Below the pieces are notes generated by a model. The model did no database searches. It was not told the DNA's origin and was given only the letters and a program-made list of their open reading frames with translations. A DNA stretch of 64,000 bases, from assembly GCA_036417435.1 (NCBI GenBank), contig CM070904.1:43531908-43595907 (forward strand). Direction: 5' to 3'. A program made the position numbers and the translations under genes. The first letter of the stretch is position 1. Every line of letters begins with the position of its first letter. Shown one piece after another: positions 34,420-44,595 of the stretch. The stretch is from Inia geoffrensis (Eukaryota > Chordata > Mammalia > Artiodactyla > Iniidae).

Positions 34420-37174
34420 TGTATGAGAAACAAAAGATATTTCTCAAAACTGCAACTGGAATAATGAAAGATCATTTGTTTAATTATATCATTATCAGAC
34501 ACATATATATTCCATGAGAGCATAATATGATTCTCACAGATGGAAGGGCTATACTCATACAGTCCCCACCCCCTCCCCTTACACATGTGCATTCTTCCAT
34601 CAATCCATGGGAGTAAAAAGTTTTGGAGACAGTTGAAACACAAAGTCTGGAAGAAAGAAATAAAATGAAATACACCTTACTGGAACAACCTAAGTTATGC
34701 AAACCTGGGAGCTAATAAACAGACTTCCTTGTCTTTAGAACTTCTACCTTACAGATAAAGCCCTTGCTGTCTTCTTCTATTCATGGCACAACAGTCTCAC
34801 AGCAGTTTGGGAAAAGAAAGATTAAAAAACAAGTTGACTGTCATTTTTAGAATTGTTTACATTTAGAAACTGATGCAAAATTGGAAACAGTCATGAAGAC
34901 AAAAATTTTTTTCTATTTGAAAAAATAAAAACGTATATTTACTGCTATATTGAGACTTGTTTTTTTCTCTAGGGGATCAGAGAAAGATGGTTCTTCCATA
35001 AAATGTATAGCAAAAAAAAATTTCATAGTGTATTGTTAGCATACGATTAACTTAACTGCTATATATATGATTAAACACTACATAGTCCTTCTTCTCTTAG
35101 GTTCATTCTGATTGACAGATGTGCCTATTACAAATGTGTTGAGAAAAACCAACATTTTTCAGACCCTAGTTTCTTGCATAATTCTGTGTTTAGCTATGCC
35201 GTCACCAGTTTAATTGGGAGGTTCCCTTGTGAAAATACAATTTATGTACGTTTTATACAGGTTTTTTTGTTTCTTCAGTAAAGTAGAATTTGAAAAAGGA
35301 AAACATTTGTATTACACTTGTCTCTGTGATACAATTCAGTGATATACATTCCTTGGGGTACATAACGTCAAACCAAACATTCTAAAAAATGGGAAAGAAA
35401 CCAATAACTTTGACTTTGGAGAACATTAGGGTGCAAATTAAATGCACTTGTCGAATAATACATTTTTAAATATCTGCTGTGGGTGGTCATCAAATAGAAA
35501 GTTATTTCTTCAAATATAGGAGTTAAGGGAGGAAAGTGCCAATGGGCATAAAACTCTGTGTGGTTAATGGTGGAGTTTAATTCCCCAGCACGTGTGTATA
35601 GCCCCTCCTAGAAAGACACTTCATGGTTCTCATAATCCACTCCTCGGGCCTGTCCTTGCCCTAGTGACATGGGATGGACTCACCCTAGGAAATTCCATTC
35701 TCAGGTCCTTTCATGTGAAGTTCATTGAACTCCCTCTGGCACTCATTTATTAAATTATCTCCTCCATCAGTCTCTGGCAGCCCAGGTTATGACTGATCTT
35801 GAAACGAGGAGCTGGTTTATCTATATCACACGGAGCTAGTCTGGTCTTAGAAATTAGAATATCTTTTCTTTTACCAACATAGTATGCATTTATCAGGCTG
35901 TCAAAACTATTTTTTTTTCAGGTAAGCTAAAATTACCAATATAAGACTATAGCCACAACTTCAGCATAGCTATTAATTTTTGAAAACTCAAAATTAAATC
36001 AATTTTTAAAATTGCAGCACTATTACAGAGGTCTCAGTGGCCTCAGCTTTTATTGAGTAAGAATCTGAATGTGTCACAACTGATAAGAAAGCAACAATTT
36101 CATTAAAAATACCTGATTTCCAAATGGCATTTAAGGCAAAGGGAGATGGAGGTAAAAACAAACAAAACTGAATAGGGGAGCTCCTTTCATGGATTATAAA
36201 TGATGTACCTGTTAGCAGAGTTATAAAACAAGAAAATAAGGTAATTGAACTGACCTGCAGGAAGGGAAAAGTTATGTAAATGAAGAGAGCCTTATCAAAA
36301 TAAGACAAGGAGCTTCACTGATTTAGAAGGTAGCTGTTTTTGAATTGTTGGTGTAATTAATCCTTTTCTTTTGTAAGCTATTCTTTCAAAGGGGCAGTTC
36401 CACTTGAAAGAAATTAAGGTGGCTTGGACAATATCAACATAAACTGAAGTTTGGAAGCAATATTATAAGTAGCACTAGTTCTAGAGAGAAAGATGCTCTA
36501 AAAATACACGTTGGAAATCACAGAGAATATAAAGTAATATGACTCCCATCTTCCCCCCAACTACCATGTTTTAGGGGGTACTCTTACTGATGATACAGGG
36601 TTGGTAGAACTCACTACCTCCCTCTCTAGAAACTGCTACTTACAGCTAAGGCCTCTTATTTATGGCTAGAGCTTTACTAATCAGTACGAGCCCCTTGCTT
36701 GGAGCACTCTGTGTTCATCCGCTAGGTTCAATGGATGTGCTACAGAACTCTGGAAAAAAAGTTCTGGTCTCAAGGCGTGTATGACATATATAGGATTATT
36801 AAAAAACTAAGAAATGAAAAGCAAAAGTAATTTATCCCACTTCCATGTCCCTGAAAACATATATATGTATACTGACACAGCCACAGATAGTTCACATACA
36901 AGTTACAAAATTCTAGTAAAGACAATGAATCCATTTTCATCTCAGCAAAATTAACTGAATTTATACATGGTATAACATGATTGTCCTCTTCCAAGAACTT
37001 ACTTGTTATAGTGATGCACTTTTCAGTACAATTCAATTTTCCTTCACTTATAGAACACTAAAAAACCTGTCTTTGGTTTTTACTGTGAACTCATTTGTAG
37101 AGAATAAACTCATCTGCATGCACCATTTCTGCAAGGGGGAGGTAAAAGTAACTGGGTAGATTACTGACCTCAAG
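34420..37174. other. Unassigned sequence, 2.8 kb
   Basis: No repeat family, exon or RNA gene was recognised. A 100-codon minus-strand frame at 36,006-36,308 has hydrophobic stretches but no recognised domain and is treated as chance. Confidence 0.5.
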
Positions 37175-37270
37175 CAACTGAGGCCAAGAGATGTTACATA
37201 ACTTGTTCCCACAGTAACTTCCTGGAGAAACTAGACTTTGAACTCTGCACTTAGCCACTGCATTGTACTA
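37175..37270 (+). mobile_element. MIR-like fragment
   Basis: CTGAGGCCAAGAGATGTTAC, ACTTGTTCCCACAG and GACTTTGAACTCTGCACTTA follow the MIR core order. Short and diverged. Confidence 0.5.
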
Positions 37271-37753
37271 CTTCTCCAACAACTTTTCAAACCAGATGTT
37301 TAATTTGACCTCCAGTGATCAAGGAGTTGGCTGTTTAACCATAGCTACTTTGTCATTCACCTTATCCCCACTTACTCTGCATGGACATGATTCGTTTGAA
37401 GAGACAATGTGTTCGTTAATCCTGATTTTCCATTTACATATGCATTTATACATCTTGAAAAAAGGAGCATTTGCGTATTCATGCCAAATTAGTGGGTAAC
37501 AATTCAGATGCTTTCTTCTACAGATACAGACTTTCTGGTTACAGCCATGATTTTAATTATGCTTCTGTTTTATTCCACTGAACCAATTACTATAATGGAA
37601 TAAATTGGATCTCATCTAGGGAAAGTCACAATTCATGCTACATTTTATTCCAAGATTATTTCTTGAAGTGAGAAGAGACAAGGACAGAGGTCAGAGCTAG
37701 TAGATTTTTAAAATTTTGAATGCAAATATTCTATAGAGATTAGTACAATCCAC
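37271..37753. other. Unassigned sequence
   Basis: Nothing supported. Confidence 0.5.
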
Positions 37754-38467
37754 AAAAATTGTGACCATGTTATATGACCCAGCAATCCCACTACTGGGCA
37801 TATACCCTGAGAAAACCATAATTCAAAAAGAGTCATGTACCAAAATGTTCATTGCAGCTCTATTTACAATAGCCCGGAGATGGAAACGAACAAAGTGTCC
37901 ATAATCCGATGAATGGATAAAGAAGATACAGCAAATATATACAATGGAATATTACTCATCCATAAAAAGAAACGAAATTGAGCTATCTGTAATGAGGTGC
38001 ATAGACCTAGAGTCTGTCACACAGAGTGAAGTAAGTCAGAAAGAGAAAGACAAATACCGTATGCTAACACATATATATGGAATTTAAGGGGAAAAAATGT
38101 CATGAAGAACCTAGGGGTAAGACAGGAATAAAGACACAGACCTAGTAGAAAATGGACTTGAGGATATGGGGAGAGGGAAGGGTAAGCTGTGACAAAGCGA
38201 GAGAGAGGCATGGACATATATACACCACCAAATGTAAGGTAGATAGCTAGTGGGAAGCAGCCGCATAGCACAGGGAGATCAGCTCGGGTGCTTTGTGATC
38301 GCCTGGAGGGGTGGGATAGGGAGGGTGGGAGGGAGGGAGACGCAAGAGGGAAGAGATATGGGAACATATGTATAACTGATTCACTTTGCTATAAAGCAGA
38401 AACTAACACACCATTGTAAAGCAATTAAACTCTAATAAAGATGTAAAAAAAAATTGTGACCATGTTA
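37754..38467 (+). mobile_element. 5'-truncated LINE-1 with 19-bp TSD
   Basis: L1 from the ORF2 C-terminal TATGACCCAGCAATCCCACT to the tail TCTAATAAAGATGTAAAAA. TSD AAAAATTGTGACCATGTTA (19 bp, perfect) at 37,754-37,772 and 38,449-38,467, overlapping the A tail. The ORF2 remnant has several changes relative to the copies at 30,342 and 51,335 and ends at a stop. Confidence 0.93.
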
Positions 38468-38531
38468 AACATATTTATCACTCTTTTATGCTTTTGTTAC
38501 TGAAACTGGAAGGTGACAGGGAAAAAGCTCA

Positions 38532-39370
38532 AAATATTCTTTTTTTTTTTTTTTCTCAGTGCTATACAGTAGGACCTTGTTATTTATTTTATATATAGTA
38601 GTTTGTATCTGCTAATCCCAAACTCCTAATTTATCCCTTCCCCACCCCCTTTCCCTTTTGGTAACTTTAAGTTTGTTTTCTATGTCTGTGAGTGTGTTTC
38701 TGTTTTGTAAATAATTTCATTTGTGTCACATTTTAGATTCCACATATTGTGTGGTATCTGTCTTTCTCTCTGACTTGCTTCACTTAGTATGATAATCTCT
38801 AGGTCCACCCATGTTGCTGTAAATGGTATTATTTCATTCTCTTTATGGCTGAGTAATATTCCATTATATACTTCTTTATCCATTCATCTGTTGATGAACA
38901 TTTAGGATGCTTCCATGTCTTGGCTATTGTAAATAGTGCTGCTGTGAACACGGGGGTGCATGTATCTTTTCGAATTATGGTTTTCTCTGGATATGTGCCC
39001 AGGAGTAGGACTGCTGGATCATATGGCAATTCTATTCTTAGTTTTTTAAGGAACCTCCATACTGTTTTCCTTAGTGGCTGCACCAATTTACACTCCCACC
39101 AACAGTGTAGGAGGATTCCCTTTTCTCCACACCCTCTCCAGAATTTTTAATTTGTAGATTTTTAATGATGGTCATTCTGACCAATGCGGGGTGGTACCTC
39201 ATTGTAGTTTTGATTTGCACTTCTCTAATAATTAGCAATATTGAGCATCTTTTCATGTGCCTATTGGCCATCTTTGGTTTTTACTGTGTGTATGTCTTTG
39301 AAGAAATGTCTGTTTAGGTCTTCTGCCCATATTTTTTACTGCTTTGTTTGTTTCTTCAAATATTCTTTTT
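38532..39370 (-). mobile_element. 5'-truncated LINE-1, minus strand
   Basis: The minus strand carries the ORF2 C-terminus (frames such as [19 protein letters not shown] and [15 protein letters not shown]) and a 3' UTR ending in a T-rich tail near 38,541. TSD AAATATTCTTTTT at 38,532-38,544 and 39,358-39,370. It lies 64 bp from the plus-strand L1 at 37,754-38,467, tails facing each other. Confidence 0.9.
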
Positions 39371-39809
39371 ATCCAAACAGATCATAAAAATGTAGAGTTT
39401 ACTATTTAAAACAACCAGGAACTCATAGTGAGATAAACATTAAGACTCAAACAGATAAATGGGTAAATGAGTAGGCAGTTCACAGAAGACAGAACTGAAT
39501 GATACAAAGTATGTTCAATCTTACCTGTAAGCACAGAGATGCAAATTAAGGCCTCACCTCCCTTTTTGTATCTGCAAACTATTAGATAACACTCAATGAT
39601 GGTGAATATGTGGTAAGATGTAAATCCTAAAACATAGCATGTGTGTTGTAAATGTCTACACTTTCTCAGAAACTAAGTCAAGAGACTGAGTTATAAATGT
39701 TTGTGGTTTTTATTCCAGTATTTTTATTTTTAGAAAGGCATTCCAAGAAAACAATCAGGAACATGAGAATGCCTACAAATACTTTAAACGTTTTTTAAAT
39801 GGCATTTTT

Positions 39810-40005
39810 TTTTTTTTTTTTTTTTTTTGTGGTACACGGGCCTCTCACTGTTGTGGCCTCTCCCGTTGCGGAACACAGGCTCAGCGGCCATGGCTCATGG
39901 GCCCAGCTGCTCCACGGCATGTGGGATCTTCCCGGACCGGGGCACGAACCCACATCCCCTGCATCGGCAGGCGGACTCTCAACCAATGTGCCACCAGGGA
40001 AGCCC
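39810..40005 (-). mobile_element. CHR-1-like SINE with a 15-bp internal deletion
   Basis: Minus-strand SINE, TSD TAAATGGCATTTTT at 39,796-39,809 and 40,006-40,019 (14 bp, perfect). Relative to sister copies, 15 bp are missing between two copies of CAGGCTC, consistent with slippage between short direct repeats. Confidence 0.95.
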
Positions 40006-40047
40006 TAAATGGCATTTTTATAAACATTTAAAAATGGAGGAAGCTTA

Positions 40048-40363
40048 GGACTTCCCTGGTGGCACCGTGGTTAAGAATCCGCCGGCCAGTGCAGGGCACA
40101 TGGGTTTGAGCCCTGGTCCGGGAAGATCCCACATGCTGCGGAGCAACTAAGCCCATGCACCACAACTACTGAGCCCTGTGTGCCACAACTACTGAAGCCC
40201 GTGTGCCTAGAGCCTGTGGTCTGCAACAAGAGAAGCCACCTCAATGAGAAGCCCATGAACCGCAACAAACAGTAGCCCCTGCTCGGGGCAACTAGAGAAA
40301 GCCCACATGCAGCAACAAAGACCCAACACAGCCAAAAATAAATAAATACATTTATATTAAAAA
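40048..40363 (+). mobile_element. CHR-2-like SINE, long form
   Basis: It starts GGACTTCCCTGGTGGCACCG, then GTGGTTAAGAATCCGCC and repeated CACAACTACTGAAGCCC units, and ends CCAAAAATAAATAAATAC. Perfect 18-bp TSD AAAAATGGAGGAAGCTTA at 40,030-40,047 and 40,364-40,381. The longer body and the tandem CAACTACTGA units separate it from the CHR-1 copies. Confidence 0.95.
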
Positions 40364-40692
40364 AAAAATGGAGGAAGCTTAATTCCACAAAACAAGGGAA
40401 TGGTTAAATGAATAATGTTATAGCTATGGAATAGTATATTATACGGTCATTAAAATTATGTTCATAAATGTTTAGTGGAAAAGAAAATCTTTATATAACA
40501 TTGTTTTAAAAATAGTATTAGAAAGATATAATCTCAATTCTATAAAATATATCATATATGGAAAATCAGGATTGTAATAGTGCAGGTTAGAGTAAATATC
40601 TCTCATTGGTGGAATCTGTAGATTATTTTTTATTACCTTATGTTTTTAAATTTGGGGAATAAATATATACAACTTTTAGAATGAAATATTTT

Positions 40693-40765
40693 ATGTGTAT
40701 GCATATGTACGCATGCATATACACATATATACATATGTAGATACAAATACATATTTGTATTTTAC
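40693..40765. repeat. Imperfect (TATGCA)/(ACATAT) simple repeat
   Basis: Alternating purine-pyrimidine tract with mixed ATATGT, ACGCAT and ACATAT units. Confidence 0.75.
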
Positions 40766-40999
40766 AAACCTTTACTGTTTAACCATTGAACTCCTTTTTG
40801 GTTTTTGGGGTTTTTTTTTTGTCTTTCACACTGTCATTTTTATCTATAGTTTCAGTTCAAAAGAATACTGCATTAATAAATACTTCAAAAGCATACTATT
40901 GTTCTTTCAATTTCTCAGGCTACAAAGTAGCTTTTGCTTATCAAATATTAATAAATGATAGGTCACTGATCTCCGTTTTTAAAAATTTATAGGTTCTTT

Positions 41000-41060
41000 T
41001 TTTTTTAACATCTTTATTGGAGTATAATTGTTTTACAATGGTGTGTTAGTTTCTGCCTTT
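41000..41060 (-). mobile_element. LINE-1 3' tip, minus strand
   Basis: TTTTAACATCTTTATTGGAG, TATAATTGTTTTACAATGGT and GTGTTAGTTTCTGC form the complement of an L1 3' terminus, about 60 bp long. Confidence 0.85.
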
Positions 41061-41964
41061 GTGGTCTCAGCATATAATTTCAGTTATGAAAAATGTCATC
41101 CCTCCAGTTTGGAATGCATTTCGGTCATAATCATTGATTTTCTAAGACAATAACTTTACTATCAAATTCATTGATAAAACATATGTCTCTGTTCTTAACT
41201 GTCACTAAAACTTCTGATCTTACCATAAACCACAACTTTAAATTTTCTACTCCTTATGTATATCAAAAAAACTGATTTTTCCAAAAAATCAGGAATGATT
41301 CTCTGAAAGTTATATAGTCCAAAATTTCTGTAGACAAGTGATTTTTCAAACATTTTTTATAGAAGTAAGCAGTTCTTATATTGTACACAGAACCCAACCA
41401 GTTTGTGCCTGTATTGCTTCCACTTCAATTAGCCCCATGCCTCATCTCTCTGAAGGAAGCCTCTAAGACACTTGCAAGGATCTGTTGGAATCTGCAGAAC
41501 ACCATGTGAAAAATATGCTGCTCTGGACAATTTATCAAAGAGCATAATTCATAGTTCATATGGACCAAATTTCAAGTAAATGATGTTTGCCATATTGCCT
41601 ATGTTACATTCACCATGGGAAATAACCCCTCAAAATGTCTTATTCTATGCAGAATGAGCATGTTTCAGGTCAGAGAATTCTATTTAAGGAGCCATGGAGA
41701 AATTCCTCTCAGGTCTAAGTTTCAGGAAAAATGTAGTTTTCCCTGAAGAGAGAGTTTGCTCCAAAGACACTGTGAATCAGGTAACAGCTTCTCTCATTGC
41801 ACTGGCTGTAAGGAGACTTCGAGAAATGGACAGCTGTATAGGACGTCATAGTATAAATTCTTGTGAGTCAGTACTAACTCTGACTTTGCTAGAGTCCCAC
41901 TGAATCTTCCCCTTCAAGCTTAGTCCCTTTTTTGAGAATATTTTTAGTGTCAATGAAAATCAAT
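41061..41964. other. Unassigned sequence
   Basis: Nothing supported. A 69-codon open frame at 41,694-41,903 has no recognised domain. Confidence 0.5.
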
Positions 41965-42179
41965 TATTTTCCAGTTTTGTTGAGATACAATTGACAATAA
42001 GATGGCATTAAACTGTACAATATAATGCTTTGATAAATGTACATATTCTGAAATTATTACCACAGGAAGTTTAGTAAACATCCATCACCTCAAAGAGTTA
42101 CAGCATTTTTGTTGTTTTTTGGGGTCTTTTTTGGGTGGTAAGAATTTTTAAGACTTACTCCATTAGCAACTTTCAAGTA

Positions 42180-42865
42180 CAGGCACACCCCGTTTTTTTT
42201 GTTTGTTTTTTATAAATTTTATTTATTTATTTGACTGCATTGGGTTTTTGTTGCTGTGCATGGGCTCTCTCTAGTTTCGGCGAGTGGGGGTTACTCTTTG
42301 TTGCAGTGTGTGGGTTTCTCACTGCGTTGGCTTCTCGTTGTGGAGCACGGTCTTTAGGCATGTAGTCTTCAGTAGTTGTGGCACACGGGCTCAGTAGTTG
42401 TGGCTCACGGGCTCTAGAGCACAGGCTCAGTAGTTGTGGAGCACAGGCTTAGTTGCTCTGCGGAACGTGTGATCTTCCCAGACCAGGGCTCGAACCTATG
42501 TCCCCTGCATTGGCAGGCAGATTCTTAACCACTGAGCCACCAGGGAAGCCCAAGCCATGCCCCGTTTTATTGAGTTTCCCTTTATTGTGCTTCACAGATC
42601 CTGTGTTTTTTACAAATTGAGGGTGTGTGTAGCAACCCTGCACTATCAGATGATCGTTAGCATGTTTTAGCAATAAAGTAGTTTTTAATTAAGGTATGTA
42701 CTTTTTTTAGACATAATGCTGCTGCACACATAGACTACGGTATAGTGTAAATGTAACTTTTATATGCACTGGGAAACCTAAAAATTCCTGTGACTAAATT
42801 TATTATAGTAAATACTTTATTGCAGTGGTCAAGAACTGAACCTACATATCTCTGAGGTGTGACTG
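42180..42865 (+). mobile_element. Tigger1-like DNA transposon fragment
   Basis: Terminal repeats CAGGCACACC and GGTGTGACTG with TA target duplications at 42,178-42,179 and 42,866-42,867. Interior blocks GAGTTTCCCTTTATTGTGCT, AGCAATAAAGTAG and CACTGGGAAACCTAAAAATT match the Tigger1 internal-deletion type. The host L1 sequence continues across it with a single TA, which confirms both ends. It carries no transposase reading frame. Confidence 0.9.
42197..42553 (-). mobile_element. CHR-2-like SINE inserted in Tigger
   Basis: Minus-strand long SINE, with the complement of CAACTACTGA units, T-rich start TTTTATTTATTTATTTGACT, and head complement GAGCCACCAGGGAAGCCC. Diverged TSDs GCACACCCCGTTTT at 42,183-42,196 and GCCATGCCCCGTTTT near 42,554-42,568 are Tigger end sequence. 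Confidence 0.92.
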
Positions 42866-43162
42866 TATACAATATCATTTTGTTAACTGTAGTCATTATG
42901 CTCTGCATTACATCCTAGAATTTATCTTACAATTGGAAGTCTGTACCTTTTGATCACTTTCATCCATTTCCCTCAACTCCCAACTCGCGTCTCAAACAAC
43001 CACAAACCTGTTCTCTGTATGAGTTTTTTTTTTTTCACAGTTCACATATAATTGAGATCATATAGTATTTGTCTTTTTCTGTCTGACTTATTTCACTTAG
43101 CATAATGCCCTCCAGCTCTATCCATGTTGTCACAAATGGTAGAATTTCCTTATTTTGTATGG

Positions 43163-43165
<3 letters not shown>

Positions 43166-43256
<91 letters not shown>
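43166..43256. repeat. (TA)n-(TG)n-(TA)n compound microsatellite
   Basis: About 17 TA units, six TG units, then about 20 TA units, inside the L1 ORF2 remnant. Likely unstable in length. Confidence 0.97.
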
Positions 43257-43258
<2 letters not shown>

Positions 43259-44595
43259 ATTTTCTTTATCCATTCACCCTTCAATGGTTGCTTCCATGTG
43301 TTAGCTTTTGTAAATAGTACTGCAGTAAACATGGGTGTGAAGGTATCTCAGAGACAGTGATTTTGTTTGTTTCCAATATATACCCAGAAGTGGGATGCCT
43401 GGATCATATGATAATTCTACTTCTAATTTTTTGAGAAACCTTCATACTGTTTTCAGTAATGATTGTACGAATTTACATTTCCATCAACAGTATACAAGGG
43501 TTCCCTTTCCTCTACATCCTCACCAACACTCCTTATCTTTGGCCTTTTTGATAATAGCCATTTTAACAGGTGTGAGATGATAGCTCATTGGGGTTTTGAT
43601 TTGCATTTCTGTGATGATTAATGTAGTTAAGCAACTTTTCATGCACTTGTTGGTCATTTGTATGTCTTCTTTGGATTTATGTCTATTCAGGCTCTTTGCC
43701 CATTTCTTAAAAGGGTTATGAGGGGTTTTTTTGCCATTTAATCATATGAGTTCTTTGTATATCTTAGCTATTAACCTTTCACAGCATATGTGTTTGAAAA
43801 TATTTTCTCCCACTTTGTAGGTTGCCTTTGCATACTCCTTTGTTGTGCAGAAGCTTTTGTTTAATGTAGTCCCACTCATTTAACTTGTGTTTGGTGTCAA
43901 ATAAAAAAAAAGAAAAGAAATCATTGCCAAGACCTATGTCAAGGAGCCTATCGTGATATCTTCTATGAGTTTTATGGTTTTAGATCATACATTCTAGTGT
44001 CTAATCCATTTTTAGTTTGTTTTTGTGTATAGCATAAGATATAGGTCCAGTTTTATTTGTTCGCATGTGGTTATCCAGTTTTCCCAACATGTTTATTAAA
44101 GAGATTGTTTTCCCATTTTTCCCTTGGTTTATATATTGAAAATTAGTTGACCATATATGTATGGATTTTTCTGGGCTCTCTATTCTGTTCCAGTGATTTA
44201 TATGTCTGTTTTTATGACAATACCATATTGTTTAGATTACTATAGCTTTGTACTATAGTTTGAAAACAGGAAGTGTGATGCCTCTGGCTTTGTTCTTCTT
44301 TCCCAGGATTGCTCTAGCTATTTGGAGTCCTTCGTGGTTCTATACAAATTTTAGGATTTTTTTCTATTTCTGTGAAAAATGCTATTGGGATTTTCGTAAG
44401 TACTGCACCGAATCTATAGATTTGTTTTGGGTAGTATGGCCATGTTAACAATATTAATCTTCCATCTATGAGTACAGAATATCTTTCTATTTTTTGCATA
44501 TTCTTCAATTTTTTTTGTCAATTCTCAGTGTACAGATATTTCACTTTCTTGGTTAAGTTTATTCCTAGGTATTTTATTATTTTGGATGTAATAAT

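Larger units (their letters stand above)
39480..40690 (+). mobile_element. Old LINE-1 (L1M-type) carrying two SINEs
   Basis: A degraded L1M 3' region: ATGATGGTGAATATGTGGTA, then GGAATGGTTAAATGAATAAT and GGAATAGTATATTATACGGT. It resumes across both SINE insertions at 39,810-40,005 and 40,048-40,363. Confidence 0.55.
41965..44595 (-). mobile_element. Old LINE-1, minus strand: 3' UTR and ORF2 C-terminal part
   Basis: Read on the minus strand it is a diverged L1M-type element. The 3' UTR starts near 41,965 (complement TTTCCAGTTTTGTTGAGATA). It is interrupted by Tigger at 42,180-42,865 and continues from TATACAATATCATTTTGTTA through ORF2-like sequence to about 44,595. A TA/TG microsatellite lies at 43,166-43,256. 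The ORF2 remnant is broken by many stops. It probably belongs with the 5' part at 44,596-46,660 as one element with a large internal deletion. Confidence 0.8.

Noticed and set aside
34173..34643. 156-codon minus-strand open frame
   Set aside because: Its second half is the antisense translation of the CHR SINE at 34,205-34,405, seen as similar peptides at every SINE in the window.
38017..38367. 116-codon minus-strand open frame
   Set aside because: It is the complement of an L1 3' UTR; similar frames appear opposite the other L1 copies.
43166..43256. CRISPR-like regular repeats
   Set aside because: Simple dinucleotide repetition with no spacers, in a mammalian genome.
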